Shown here: piece after piece, positions 28,601 to 36,729 of the stretch
How positions within the stretch are numbered: position 1 is the first letter of the stretch
Layout: every line of letters starts with the position of its first letter
IMG/VR virus record: IMGVR_UViG_3300027759_000119
Coordinates: 1-52,723 of that record
DNA: 52,723 nucleotides
Source: a virus
Strand: one strand, 5' to 3'
The notes under the pieces: model-generated
Databases searched by the model: none
What the model was told of the DNA's origin: nothing
Seen by the model: the letters and a program-made list of their open reading frames with translations, nothing else
Program-made: the position numbers and the translations under genes

Positions 28601-28608
28601 GATAAATA
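28601..28608 (+). promoter_or_regulatory. T4-type late promoter (GATAAATA)
   Basis: GATAAATA matches TATAAATA at 7 of 8 positions in the 19-base gap after the giant gene. Predicted start is at about 28614, two bases before the ATG at 28616, which has no ribosome site. Confidence 0.55.
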
Positions 28609-28615
28609 AAAGACC

Positions 28616-28768
28616 ATGTCAAACACAGCACCAAAACAGGCAACCGAAGCACAAAAAACTGCACCACAGGCCCGCCGCCCAAACGAAACCGGTACAATTA
28701 GTGTGCAAGCGCACATGCGAATTTTTGATCCAAAAACTCAGAAAACTTACGTGGAGGGGCGAGCATGA
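28616..28768 (+). CDS. small virion-region protein, 50 aa
   Basis: A short gene filling the space between the giant gene and the next structural gene. It begins with a polar Ala/Gln/Lys/Pro-rich half and ends with a more ordered stretch, GTISVQAHMRIFDPKTQKTY. Its stop overlaps the next start (ATGA), a pattern shared by real gene pairs throughout this window, and a late-promoter motif sits just upstream. The phrase IFDPKT-QKTYVEGRA echoes KIHDPKTGEVLVDKKNA at the start of the next protein, so the two may share a small domain. Function unknown. Confidence 0.65.
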   Translation: MSNTAPKQATEAQKTAPQARRPNETGTISVQAHMRIFDPKTQKTYVEGRA

Positions 28769-29370
28769 TTCAGCCTGGACTGTGCAAAATTGAGGGATTT
28801 GTTAAAATACACGACCCCAAAACTGGCGAAGTGCTGGTGGACAAAAAGAATGCAATTCACTACGAGAATATTAGTTTGGCCATGGCTCAAACTCTGAGCG
28901 ATCGCAACACTGGTTATATCTACGAAATGGCATTTGGCAATGGTGGATCCAGCGTGGATCCCACAGGCGTTATCACTTATTTGCCCCCAAACACCACTGG
29001 TCAGAACGCTGACTTGTACAATCAAACCTACGCCAAAGTAGTAGATGACAATTCTGCTGCAGATACTGACCCTGAAAACAACAAAATGACACCGTTGCAT
29101 GTGAGTGGCAATGTTTACAGTGATATTTTGGTAACATGTTTGTTGGACTACGGCGAACCTCCAGAACAGCAAGCATTTGACAATTCAACCAATTTCAGTG
29201 GTGAATTTGTATTTGACGAACTTGGATTAAAAACATGGAATGGGGCAGTAGATAATTTACGCTTGATCACACACGTGATTTTCCATCCTGTACAAAAGAG
29301 TTTGAATCGTCAGATTCAAATTGATTACACCCTGCGTATACAGACGCTGAGTAACATAAATGCTGTATAA
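28765..29370 (+). CDS. virion structural protein, 201 aa, function unknown
   Basis: No catalytic motif or membrane segment is visible. The sequence is strand-rich: KIEGFVKIHDPKTGEVLVDK near the N-terminus, then a helix around ENISLAMAQTLSDRNTGYIY, EMAFGNGGSS and a long C-terminal beta region that includes FVFDELGLKT and RLITHVIFHPVQKSLNRQIQ. Proteins of this kind are common between the baseplate and fibre genes of aquatic T4-like phages; a fibre-attachment or neck-of-fibre role is only inferred from location. The start overlaps the preceding 50-codon gene, and its final codons overlap a consensus late promoter for the next gene. Confidence 0.6.
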   Translation: MIQPGLCKIEGFVKIHDPKTGEVLVDKKNAIHYENISLAMAQTLSDRNTGYIYEMAFGNGGSSVDPTGVITYLPPNTTGQNADLYNQTYAKVVDDNSAADTDPENNKMTPLHVSGNVYSDILVTCLLDYGEPPEQQAFDNSTNFSGEFVFDELGLKTWNGAVDNLRLITHVIFHPVQKSLNRQIQIDYTLRIQTLSNINAV

Positions 29371-29373
29371 ATA
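29366..29373 (+). promoter_or_regulatory. consensus T4 late promoter TATAAATA for the tail-fibre gene
   Basis: Exact TATAAATA, 21 bases before the ATG at 29395 and overlapping the previous stop codon. The predicted leader of about 16 bases carries an AGGAA ribosome site. It is the best of the five late-promoter candidates in this window. Confidence 0.75.
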
Positions 29374-29394
29374 TAGCAACTAGGAACCTTTGAC

Positions 29395-31182
29395 ATGGCA
29401 TATACAATCAATCTAACAGACGGCACAGTTTTTGCTACCATTGCTGATGGTACAATTAATACATCAAGTGCAATGATCTTGGTGGGCAAAAACTACGCTG
29501 GATACGGTGAATTTTTGGACGAAAACTTTATCCACTTGTTGGAAAATGGTTCAAATACCACTGCACCGGCATCTCCACTGACTGGTCAATTGTGGTGGGA
29601 TAAAACCAACAATTTGCTAAAAGTTTACAACGGTTCTATTTTCAAAACAATTAGTGCTGCTACGGCTTCCGCCAGCCAGCCAGCCAGCAATGTCACAGGT
29701 GATTTGTGGTACGACACTACCAATCAACAGTTGAAAGTATATACTGGTGCAAGCTTCTTGGTTGTGGGGCCTGGATATTCTCAAGCACAAGGTACGTCAG
29801 GTGCTATTCCTGAAACAATTTTAAACAACGTCGGTGCCACACGATACATTACTAGTTTGTATGTGAACAATGTGCGTGTGGCCATTGTTTATGATGGTGC
29901 AAGTTTTACTCCTGAAGCTGCATTGGTCACCGCTTTCCCAACTATTTTCCCTGGCATGACATTGAGTGCAAGTGTGTCCGGCGCAGTATTTGCTGGTAGT
30001 GCTACTAACGCACAGTTGTTAGACAGTCTAGACAGCAGTCAATTCATGCGCAGCGACACCAACACTTCCACAACTGGTGTGTTGCGTGTGCAAACCAATA
30101 CTGGCTTGTTTGTTGGGTCAGCCAACGTGTTCAACGTCAACACCACTACCACAGATGCCAACATCAAGAGCAATATTTCTGGTGGTAATTTAATCATACA
30201 AGCCAACGTTAGCGGCACAACATATACTGTGGCCACTGCATATGGTGCCAATGGCGTATTTGCTATTGCTAACGCTGCCACAGTGGGCACAACATTGGGC
30301 GTAACTGGCAACAGCTCAGGCGGCAATTTGACTACTGGCGGCCAGGTATCAGCAGTTGGTAATATTACCGGCGGTAATATTATCACCGGTGCATTGATGC
30401 AAGCCGCCACAATCAGTGCCACTGCCAACGTACAAGCAGGTAACTTGCGCACTGCTGGACAAGTAAGTGCAACTGGTAACATCACATCGGCTGCTAATAT
30501 TGCAGGTACTTATTTCTTGGGCAATGGTTCGCAACTGACAGGATTGAGTTTGGGGGTTAGTGTCACTAAATTTGTGAATGGAACCACAGAAGGCAATATT
30601 GGCGTGTCTGGAGGCAACGTTAATTTTGACGTAGGTGGTGTGGCCAACGTATTAGTGCTCACAACTGGTACTGCATATTTTGCCGGCAACGTCAGCACAA
30701 TTGGCATTGAGAAAACTGGCACAAACGCAATCGGTAATATTGGATCTAGTTCAAACTACTTCAACCGTGTGTTTGCCACTGCTACCACAGCATTGTACGC
30801 TGACGTTGCAGAACGCTTTGCTGCCGATGAGTTGTTGGAACCTGGCACAGTTGTGGAATTGGGCGGTGCTAAAGAAATTACCCGATCTACTGAAGATTTA
30901 AGTGAAAATGTATTTGGCGTTATAAGTACAAGACCGGCCTACACCATGAACGGCGGAGCCGGTGATGATGACACCCATCCAGCGGTTGCAATGACAGGTC
31001 GAGTTCCTGTAAAATGTGTGGGTACAATACGCAAAGGTGATCGACTTGTGAGTGCTGGTGAAGGTGTTGCAAGAGCAGCACAATCTGGTGAAGCCACAGC
31101 ATTCAACGTGATTGGCCGCTCACTGGAAAACAAACACACACCAGAACTAGGAACAATCGAAGCGATTGTAACGATCAAATAA
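29395..31182 (+). CDS. tail fibre protein with Peptidase_G2-like C-terminal domain
   Basis: 595 residues. The N-terminal 120 residues hold two copies of a short hairpin unit, GQLWWDKTNNLLKVYNGS (64-81) and GDLWYDTTNQQLKVYTGA (102-119), typical of phage fibre attachment regions. The middle (about 200-465) is a Gly/Asn/Ala/Thr-rich repetitive stretch (GNITGGNIITGA, AGQVSATGNITSAANIAG) expected to form a trimeric fibrous beta structure. From about residue 468, YADVAERFAADELLEPGTVV, followed by VFGVISTRPAY, HPAVAMTGRVPVKCVGTI and KGDRLVSAGEGVA, matches the Peptidase_G2/intramolecular-chaperone ending of phage fibres. Such domains fold the trimer and can self-cleave; whether cleavage occurs here cannot be seen. 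Likely a host-recognition fibre, expressed late. Confidence 0.75.
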   Translation: MAYTINLTDGTVFATIADGTINTSSAMILVGKNYAGYGEFLDENFIHLLENGSNTTAPASPLTGQLWWDKTNNLLKVYNGSIFKTISAATASASQPASNVTGDLWYDTTNQQLKVYTGASFLVVGPGYSQAQGTSGAIPETILNNVGATRYITSLYVNNVRVAIVYDGASFTPEAALVTAFPTIFPGMTLSASVSGAVFAGSATNAQLLDSLDSSQFMRSDTNTSTTGVLRVQTNTGLFVGSANVFNVNTTTTDANIKSNISGGNLIIQANVSGTTYTVATAYGANGVFAIANAATVGTTLGVTGNSSGGNLTTGGQVSAVGNITGGNIITGALMQAATISATANVQAGNLRTAGQVSATGNITSAANIAGTYFLGNGSQLTGLSLGVSVTKFVNGTTEGNIGVSGGNVNFDVGGVANVLVLTTGTAYFAGNVSTIGIEKTGTNAIGNIGSSSNYFNRVFATATTALYADVAERFAADELLEPGTVVELGGAKEITRSTEDLSENVFGVISTRPAYTMNGGAGDDDTHPAVAMTGRVPVKCVGTIRKGDRLVSAGEGVARAAQSGEATAFNVIGRSLENKHTPELGTIEAIVTIK

Positions 31183-31195
31183 TAGGGAACGAGAT

Positions 31196-32179
31196 ATGAC
31201 ATATTCAAGTGGCGGCTTAATTCAGGCAGCAGATTACAATGGTTTTGTAAGCACCAACGTTGGCGCCAATCTCAATGCGGTGTTGAACACAGCATACGGA
31301 CAAACTGCTGTTGCTACGGTGGCGGCGTTAGGCACGGTCAGTGCCACACAGTGGGCCAGTCTGGTCAACAGTACTGCCAGCATGGGCACACATACAAACA
31401 CTACAATCACTGCAAGATCGGCACCAGCTGCAGGACAAACCATCAACGTGTTGGCTGCTGTCAACACTGACTTGACCAACATTTACAACAATCGCTACAA
31501 TGCTTATGCAGTGGGCAGTCAATTTACAGGTTGGACCGGCACCAACTCAAAGACCTCACAAACTGGCACCGACGGTGGCGCAGTCTGGACTATTACATTT
31601 ACCAATGTGGTGACCTGGACCAGTTCTGCTGCCGCAACTTATTTTTTCAACGCCGGCGGTCTGATCAAAATTGACGTGGCAAAAAGTTCAACTGGACTTA
31701 CAGGTGATCCAGAGTGGAATGACTTGGCCACCACCTTGTGCGGTGACATTTGGATTTCTGGTCTGGCCACTAGTCATACCATTGCTGGTGTTGCATATAC
31801 TGGAACAACCAAAATTGGCGGGTCAGGTATTCCCAACACATTGAGCACAGGTACTGGTTGGGATGCATTGGTTGCTGGCGCTGCTGCTACTATTGTTTAC
31901 AAACAGTTTGCTGACACAGCGCCTTATACTTCAAACTATATTCAACACACTCTTGCAAAAAATGCTGCCAGTACTGCATTAACTATCACCACTACCTGGG
32001 TAGCAGCAGATACCAACGTACCTCCCACAGGTGGTACTGATCCAATTTCGGGCGGTACAGCCGCATCGGGTGCAACTCCTGGCACAGCACCTTGTACCAT
32101 TGTCACATACTATCCACCAGAAACAACCAATCTCTCCAATACCTGGGGCACACCCACTGTGGTTGCTTCAACAGCCTAA
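31196..32179 (+). CDS. fibre- or adhesin-like virion protein, 327 aa
   Basis: Thr/Ala/Gly/Asn-rich and low in charge, like a beta-rich virion surface protein. The N-terminal third (MTYSSGGLIQAADYNGFVST ... LNAVLNTAYGQ) contains helical turns with repeating NIYNNRYN-type segments; the remainder is strand-rich (AVWTITFTNVVTWTSSAAAT, YFFNAGGLIKIDVAKSS, IQHTLAKNAA). No enzyme motif is present. It follows the tail fibre after 13 bases with an AGGGAACGAG ribosome site, and it is the last gene of the structural block before the terminator at 32183. It could be a second fibre subunit, a fibre tip or a decoration protein; I cannot distinguish these. Confidence 0.55.
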   Translation: MTYSSGGLIQAADYNGFVSTNVGANLNAVLNTAYGQTAVATVAALGTVSATQWASLVNSTASMGTHTNTTITARSAPAAGQTINVLAAVNTDLTNIYNNRYNAYAVGSQFTGWTGTNSKTSQTGTDGGAVWTITFTNVVTWTSSAAATYFFNAGGLIKIDVAKSSTGLTGDPEWNDLATTLCGDIWISGLATSHTIAGVAYTGTTKIGGSGIPNTLSTGTGWDALVAGAAATIVYKQFADTAPYTSNYIQHTLAKNAASTALTITTTWVAADTNVPPTGGTDPISGGTAASGATPGTAPCTIVTYYPPETTNLSNTWGTPTVVASTA

Positions 32180-32182
32180 CCA

Positions 32183-32208
32183 AAAGGGGCAACAGCCCCT
32201 TTACTTTT
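32183..32208 (+). terminator. intrinsic terminator of the structural block
   Basis: An 8-bp stem (AAAGGGGC at 32183-32190 with GCCCCTTT at 32195-32202) closes an AACA tetraloop. It is followed by ACTTTTCTTT, a T-rich but interrupted tail. It begins three bases after the stop of the last structural gene. Confidence 0.8.
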
Positions 32209-32228
32209 CTTTGCTTTCCCTGTATAAT
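32200..32228 (+). promoter_or_regulatory. sigma70-type promoter opening the non-structural operon
   Basis: TTTACT (32200-32205), a 17-base spacer and consensus TATAAT (32223-32228). The -35 overlaps the descending arm of the terminator hairpin. Predicted start is at about 32235, on the ATG at 32234, so the first message would be leaderless or nearly so. Host-type rather than late-type, implying earlier expression than the virion genes. Confidence 0.7.
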
Positions 32229-32233
32229 GCATT

Positions 32234-32542
32234 ATGAATACTGATGCCTTGGTTGCTCACGCACGAGCAAGATTTGATCATGCAGCCGCACGCCGGGTGC
32301 TAAAAGAAAAATACGAAGCACGAATGGTGTTTGCCCACGGGGGTGGGATGTGGCGAGCAGGACCAGAATTACTGACTGTGCTGTTGGCCTGCGCACAAGA
32401 CAAGGATGTTGTGATACTAGACCTGTATGAGACTCCGGTGCAGATCACGGTAACAGACTTGTTTGCTAAGGCGCACGAGCGTTGGCAAGAACAAATGAAT
32501 GCATGGCAGGTGGAATGGCAAGAACTAAACAAAAAACGCTGA
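32234..32542 (+). CDS. conserved phage protein of unknown function, 102 aa
   Basis: A soluble, mostly helical protein with many charged and aromatic residues: HARARFDHAAARRVLKEKYE at the N-terminus, then FAHGGGMWRAGPELLTVLLA and a strand segment (VVILDLYETPVQITVTDLF), ending in a charged helix (RWQEQMNAWQVEWQELNKKR). I recognise similar small proteins from aquatic T4-like phages but no function is known to me. It is the first gene after the promoter at 32200-32228 and lacks a ribosome site. Its end overlaps the next gene by about 28 bases. Confidence 0.7.
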   Translation: MNTDALVAHARARFDHAAARRVLKEKYEARMVFAHGGGMWRAGPELLTVLLACAQDKDVVILDLYETPVQITVTDLFAKAHERWQEQMNAWQVEWQELNKKR

Positions 32543-33333
32543 GTCAAGGTGTGTTAATCTTTGCTTTCAACAATGAAGCAACAGATTACATTGCCATGGC
32601 TGCATGGTCGGCTAAAAACATTCGCAGGCATTTGAACTTGCCCGTGGCTGTGGTCACAGACAATCCTGCGGCTGCCGCACAGCACAAATTTGAACACATC
32701 ATTGCCACTGTAGCAGACACTGGTGGTACAAGACACTTTGCGGATTACAATGCCAACGTGACTTGGCACAATGCCGGACGTATCAATGCCTATGAACTGT
32801 CACCATTTGACCAAACCTTAGTACTGGATGCTGACTATGTGATAGCCAGTGATCGATTATTGGAAGTACTAACAATACCACAACAGTTTGCAGCCTTCAA
32901 AGATGGATTTGACCCCAGCAGTACGACCATGCTTGAAACATTTGGTGCGTACGATATGCCCATGTGGTGGGCCACCGTAATGATGTTCCGACGTGGCAAT
33001 ATCAGCCAATACATATTTGATTCAATGCAAATGATACGCAACAACTGGCAGCACTATCGAGACTTGTATGGCATACATCAAAGCAACTATCGCAATGACT
33101 ATGCCCTGAGTATTGCTCTAGGCTTGGTAGCAGGGGCTGAACAATCAGTGCATGACATATTTTTTCCCATGCTCAATGTCATGCCAGATCATGGATTGAC
33201 TTGGGTGGAACAAGATCATTATGAAATTGAATACACCAATACTGAAGGTAGACGGAAAACTTTGAGTTGGGCTGGATTAGACTTTCATGCCATGTGCAAA
33301 AAACACCTGGAGGTGATAGTTGCAGCCCATTGA
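32515..33333 (+). CDS. glycosyltransferase-like protein (GT-A type)
   Basis: About 272 residues from the ATG at 32515; an in-frame ATG at 32503 and a TTG at 32482 are alternatives, and ribosome-site evidence does not settle the choice (AGGTGG lies too close to 32515). The N-terminus reads as a Rossmann-like start (GVLIFAFNNEATDYIAMAAW, then LNLPVAVVTDN), and FDQTLVLDADYVIASDRLLE contains a DAD motif in the place of the metal-binding DxD of GT-A glycosyltransferases such as family 8. Aromatic-rich C-terminal half (MPMWWATVMMFRRGN, LTWVEQDHYEIEY). A nucleotide-sugar transferase acting in the cytoplasm is likely; donor and acceptor are unknown. It pairs with the similar protein encoded immediately downstream. 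Confidence 0.6.
   Translation: MARTKQKTLSQGVLIFAFNNEATDYIAMAAWSAKNIRRHLNLPVAVVTDNPAAAAQHKFEHIIATVADTGGTRHFADYNANVTWHNAGRINAYELSPFDQTLVLDADYVIASDRLLEVLTIPQQFAAFKDGFDPSSTTMLETFGAYDMPMWWATVMMFRRGNISQYIFDSMQMIRNNWQHYRDLYGIHQSNYRNDYALSIALGLVAGAEQSVHDIFFPMLNVMPDHGLTWVEQDHYEIEYTNTEGRRKTLSWAGLDFHAMCKKHLEVIVAAH
33309..33317 (+). promoter_or_regulatory. strong ribosome binding site for a TTG start
   Basis: GGAGGTGAT, an extended match to the anti-Shine-Dalgarno end of 16S rRNA, two bases before the TTG at 33320 (core GGAGG about six bases away). It decides the start of the next gene in favour of TTG. Confidence 0.8.
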
Positions 33334-34087
33334 CGAACAAGGTTATGTGATTGTTGCAGTCAACAGCGACACTGTGGATTATTTGGACTGTGCTAAAACT
33401 CTGGCCAAGACCATACGCTACTGGGATCCATCAGCACGAATCTGTTTGATCACAGATAGCTCTTATACAGATCCCTTTTACGATCACTACAGACAACTTG
33501 TGCCACAGGAGAATCCTTATGCCAATGATGCACAACTGTTCAAGCTCACACCATTTCGTGAAACTATCAAACTAGAAGCAGACATGTTTGTTGTATCACC
33601 TATCTCTCATTGGTGGGATCAGTTTAGACACAGAGATGTTGTAGTATCAACTGGTTGTAGAGATTGGCAAGACAACGTCAGCACAGCAAGAAACTATCGC
33701 CGTGTGTTTGATGCCAACAACTTGCCCGATGTTTACAATGCCATTACTTACTGGCGGCGCAGTGAAACTGCCCGAGAGTTTTTTGGCTGGGTAGGCAACA
33801 TATTTGCCAATTGGGCAGAGTTTCGAAAACTCATAAAGTTTCCTGATGAAACACCGTCTACTGATCTTGTGTATGCCATGGCAGCAGAGATCATGGGTCG
33901 GGATCGTGTGACCATGCCATTCAGCACATATCCAAAAATAGTGCATATGAAACGACACATAACAGGAACTGCCACTGAAGCCTGGACCAAGGAACTAGTT
34001 TGGGAATATCAAGACATGCGCCTGCGTATACAAACTGTGGCGCAGACAGGTGCGTTTCATTACAATGTCAAAGAATGGCGAGCATGA
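33320..34087 (+). CDS. glycosyltransferase-like protein, 255 aa
   Basis: Starts with TTG at 33320 behind an extended GGAGGTGAT ribosome site, overlapping the previous gene by 14 bases. The N-terminus follows the same plan as its upstream neighbour: GYVIVAVNSDTVDYLDCAKT, a strand ICLITDSSY, then LFKLTPFRETIKLEADMFVV, where EAD replaces the usual DxD. Downstream are NAITYWRRSETAREFFGWVG and FPDETPSTDLVYAMAAEIMG, patterns common in glycosyltransferase family 8-like enzymes and in phage homologues of them. Likely a cytoplasmic sugar transferase, with the two neighbours possibly acting on the same product. The altered metal motif means a non-catalytic partner cannot be excluded. Confidence 0.55.
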   Translation: MQPIDEQGYVIVAVNSDTVDYLDCAKTLAKTIRYWDPSARICLITDSSYTDPFYDHYRQLVPQENPYANDAQLFKLTPFRETIKLEADMFVVSPISHWWDQFRHRDVVVSTGCRDWQDNVSTARNYRRVFDANNLPDVYNAITYWRRSETAREFFGWVGNIFANWAEFRKLIKFPDETPSTDLVYAMAAEIMGRDRVTMPFSTYPKIVHMKRHITGTATEAWTKELVWEYQDMRLRIQTVAQTGAFHYNVKEWRA

Positions 34088-34419
34088 CACCCGAAGATTT
34101 TTGGTCAATACTGCACAATATACCAGATCCCAAACCAGTGTTTTATCGCTTGTATCATGATGGTCAAGGACACCCGCTATTCTACAGCATGGAGGATCAG
34201 CCTGGTACATACATTGAGATTGACCAAGAGACTTTTGCTCATAACGCCATGAATGTGCGTGTTCGCAATGGCAAGTTAGTAGAAGTAGTCTGGTCAATAA
34301 CTACAAAACTGGTCCCTGGCAACTCTGGATCCCCTTGTCATCCTGACAATGTCGCTGTAATCGTTGCTGAGGACCAACCTCATATTCGCTGGAGCAAGCA
34401 AACATATGAATCAAATTGA
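34084..34419 (+). CDS. conserved phage protein of unknown function, 111 aa
   Basis: Begins at the ATG that overlaps the previous stop (ATGA); longer frames starting upstream lie inside the previous gene and are unlikely. The protein begins TPEDFWSILHNIPD and continues with PVFYRLYHDGQGHPLFYSME, DQPGTYIEIDQETF and RVRNGKLVEV, a compact alpha/beta pattern without enzyme motifs. A PGNSGSPCHPDNV loop precedes a last strand (VAVIVAED). I have no function to offer. Its constant-looking place between glycosyltransferase-like genes suggests a small accessory factor. It overlaps the next gene by 14 bases. Confidence 0.65.
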   Translation: MTPEDFWSILHNIPDPKPVFYRLYHDGQGHPLFYSMEDQPGTYIEIDQETFAHNAMNVRVRNGKLVEVVWSITTKLVPGNSGSPCHPDNVAVIVAEDQPHIRWSKQTYESN

Positions 34420-35332
34420 CATTGCAGACTTGGACTGCATATACTTGAGTTACGACGAGCCCGAAAAAGAAGAATTCTGGGTTCGAATCAAAAACATGGT
34501 GCCCTGGGCCACGCGAGTAGATGGCATCAAAGGATCAGATGCCGCACACAAGGCCGCGGCCGCTGCCAGCACCACTGAACGTTTTATACTCATTGACGGT
34601 GACAACATTCCTGATGCTGCCTTTTTCAATCAAACCTTGACATTCTCTACCCCTGACTGGGAACAAGCGGTGTTTCGTTGGCGAGCAAGAAATCACATCA
34701 ATGGCTTAATGTACGGCAATGGCGGATTGAGTTCATGGACACGTGAGTTTGTGTTCAACATGCGCACACACGAAGCCACAGACGGACGTGCAGAAACTGA
34801 AGTGGAGTTTTGTTTTGATCCCTTGTATTGGGCCATGTATGACTGTTACTCAACCACATATCCCAATGGATCTGCATTTCAGGCCTGGCGTGCCGGCTTC
34901 CGGGAAGGGGTAAAAATGTGCTTGAATAAAGGCGCACGACCCACAGTGGAAGAGTTTCAACAACAGGTGCATCAACGTAACTTGGATCATTTGACCATAT
35001 GGCATAACATTGGTGCTGATGTCAACAATGGACCCTGGGCCATAGCTGGCGCCAGACAGGGCACATACATGACCATGCTCACAAACTGGGATCATCGTGA
35101 AGTGCAAGATTTTGATGCCTTGGCAGAAATATGGAACACAGTTAAAGATGCAGAACCAAGATTGTTGGGCGGGCGTGTAGCAGATGAGTTGCATGGTCAG
35201 TTGGACTTGCCCATGGCCATCTTTGAAGGTGAACAAAGCCGATTCTTCAAACAACATTACCGATCAAACTGGTCGAACCGTGGCATCATGGTGAGAGAGA
35301 TTGATGTGATCCGCCAACAAGAAGGCTGGTAA
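34406..35332 (+). CDS. glycosyltransferase-like protein with DGDN motif, 308 aa
   Basis: Start placed at the ATG at 34406 (GGAG 11 bases upstream), where the conserved part begins: IYLSYDEPEKEEFWVRIKNM, VDGIKGSDAAHKAAAAASTT, then RFILIDGDNIPDAAFF. IDGDN sits where a GT-A fold places its DxD metal motif, and the AHKAAA helix before it resembles nucleotide-sugar-binding regions of phage glycosyltransferases. A central aromatic region (WRARNHINGLMYGNGGLSSW) and LTIWHNIGADVNNGPWAIAG may form the acceptor side. The same plan occurs in degenerate copies in the 668-residue protein at 50397-52403. The stop overlaps the start of the first radical SAM gene (TAATG). Confidence 0.55.
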   Translation: MNQIDIADLDCIYLSYDEPEKEEFWVRIKNMVPWATRVDGIKGSDAAHKAAAAASTTERFILIDGDNIPDAAFFNQTLTFSTPDWEQAVFRWRARNHINGLMYGNGGLSSWTREFVFNMRTHEATDGRAETEVEFCFDPLYWAMYDCYSTTYPNGSAFQAWRAGFREGVKMCLNKGARPTVEEFQQQVHQRNLDHLTIWHNIGADVNNGPWAIAGARQGTYMTMLTNWDHREVQDFDALAEIWNTVKDAEPRLLGGRVADELHGQLDLPMAIFEGEQSRFFKQHYRSNWSNRGIMVREIDVIRQQEGW

Positions 35333-36729
35333 TGAACAAAGGTGATGAGTTAGTAGGAACCAAAAGCAAGTTCTTGAACTCTGCGGAACACATGAAAGAG
35401 CAATTGGGTCCTGCACTTTGTCTGGCCAAATGGAAGCAAGTGAGTTTGCATCTGACAACAGGTCTCAACAATAGTTGTTATCATCCGCCGTTGCATCCTA
35501 TTGATCCCGAAACAATAAAGATCGATCCTTCTGCACTACACAACACTGGGTTTAAAAAAACACAACGGAAAATCATGCTCAAGCAAGAGCAGCCCTCAGA
35601 ATGCTCTTACTGTTGGAACATGGAGAACGAAGGTAAGTTAAGTGACCGACACTATCGTTCAGGTGAGCCTTGGGCCGTAGCGGATTTTGAAAAGATAAAG
35701 AATAGCACAGGAGAAGAAAATGTCATTCCCAGTTATGTTGAAGTTAATTTTAATCACGCTTGCAATCTGCGGTGTAGTTATTGCAGCCCTCAGTTTAGTA
35801 GTTCATGGGCAGATGAAGTCGCTAGACATGGAGCATATCCTACCTTGGTGCCTCATAATGCTCCTGAGCATTTTGCTGGCAGCCGTGGTCCTATTCCCGT
35901 TCGAGAATCAAACCCCTATGTTGACGCCTTCTGGGCCTGGTGGCCAGACCTGTATCCTCACCTAGAACATTTTCGCATGACTGGTGGTGAGCCACTCATG
36001 GATAAAAATACCTATCGTGTGTTTGACTATGTACTGGAGAATCCCAGCCCCAAGTTACATTTGAATGTCACAAGCAACTTTTCAGTAGATGAAAAGTCAT
36101 GGCAAAAGTATTTGAGTTATGTCAAACAAATATGTGATGGCCGTATTGAACATTTCATGCAGTATGTGAGTCTGGATGGCTGGGGAGAACAGGCAGAATA
36201 CATGCGCAATGGACTAGACTTTGATCTGTTGTGGGATCGAGTAAACCAGTTCCTCACAGAAGTGCCCAACTACTCAAGTCTTACGTTTATTATCACAATG
36301 AACAATTTGAGTGTGACCAGTTTGGACAAACTGTTTGCTGGCATCTTGGGCTTGAGAAAAGTATACAGCAACACTTATCAACGTGTGTGGTTTGACACAC
36401 CGGTGTTGCGCGAGCCAGCGTGGCAAAGCCTACAAATCTTGCCCGAAAGTTACGCAGAGAAATTGGAATGGTTGTGGGCCTGGATGGTACGACAGATTGA
36501 AACAGAAGAAGTACCGTTTAAAGGATTTAAAGACTATGAACTGCATAGACTGGACCGTGACATCGCCTGGATGAGATCGGCACAGTTGACAGATCACAGT
36601 CGTGCAAAAGCAGACTTTTATCGTTTCTTCAGTGAACATGATCGTCGTCGCGGCACAGACTTCTTAAAGACATTTCCAGAGATGCGGTCATGGTGGGAGG
36701 AGTGTGCGTATCATGCTAGGCAATCGTAA
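35332..36729 (+). CDS. radical SAM enzyme, class A copy 1
   Basis: 465 residues. The radical SAM cluster motif is CNLRCSYC (Cys144, Cys148, Cys151), followed by MTGGEPLMDK, the SAM-contacting GGE motif. The N-terminal 100 residues carry four further cysteines, Cys30 (ALCLAKW), Cys49 (NNSCYHPP), Cys91 and Cys94 (ECSYCW), which match the ligand order of a twitch/SPASM auxiliary Fe-S cluster placed before the core. The C-terminus ends in HDRRRGTDFLKTFPEM, shared with the other class A copies. Such enzymes make a 5'-deoxyadenosyl radical to oxidise or cross-link peptides, or to modify sugars; the substrate here is unknown. The gene is the first of six related ones in the operon. A second, +1-frame reading frame lies inside it at 35720-35965. 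Confidence 0.8.
   Translation: MNKGDELVGTKSKFLNSAEHMKEQLGPALCLAKWKQVSLHLTTGLNNSCYHPPLHPIDPETIKIDPSALHNTGFKKTQRKIMLKQEQPSECSYCWNMENEGKLSDRHYRSGEPWAVADFEKIKNSTGEENVIPSYVEVNFNHACNLRCSYCSPQFSSSWADEVARHGAYPTLVPHNAPEHFAGSRGPIPVRESNPYVDAFWAWWPDLYPHLEHFRMTGGEPLMDKNTYRVFDYVLENPSPKLHLNVTSNFSVDEKSWQKYLSYVKQICDGRIEHFMQYVSLDGWGEQAEYMRNGLDFDLLWDRVNQFLTEVPNYSSLTFIITMNNLSVTSLDKLFAGILGLRKVYSNTYQRVWFDTPVLREPAWQSLQILPESYAEKLEWLWAWMVRQIETEEVPFKGFKDYELHRLDRDIAWMRSAQLTDHSRAKADFYRFFSEHDRRRGTDFLKTFPEMRSWWEECAYHARQS
35720..35965 (+). CDS. possible overprinted two-helix membrane protein, nested in class A radical SAM gene 1
   Basis: An 81-codon frame in the +1 frame of the radical SAM gene. The ATG has AGGAG at 35709-35713 with six bases of spacing, a good ribosome site that the enclosing gene does not need. 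The product has two hydrophobic stretches, MLKLILITLAICGVVIAALS and CLIMLLSILLAAVVLF, joined by a short polar loop. Inside these limits the enclosing gene changes codon choice (GTT, AAT, TTT, GCT, CCT, CAT become frequent), which puts T in the second position of the nested codons. A similar frame lies at the same place in class A copy 2. A small inner-membrane or holin-like protein is possible. The hydrophobicity could instead be a by-product of the codon shift, so this is a candidate. Confidence 0.45.
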   Translation: MSFPVMLKLILITLAICGVVIAALSLVVHGQMKSLDMEHILPWCLIMLLSILLAAVVLFPFENQTPMLTPSGPGGQTCILT

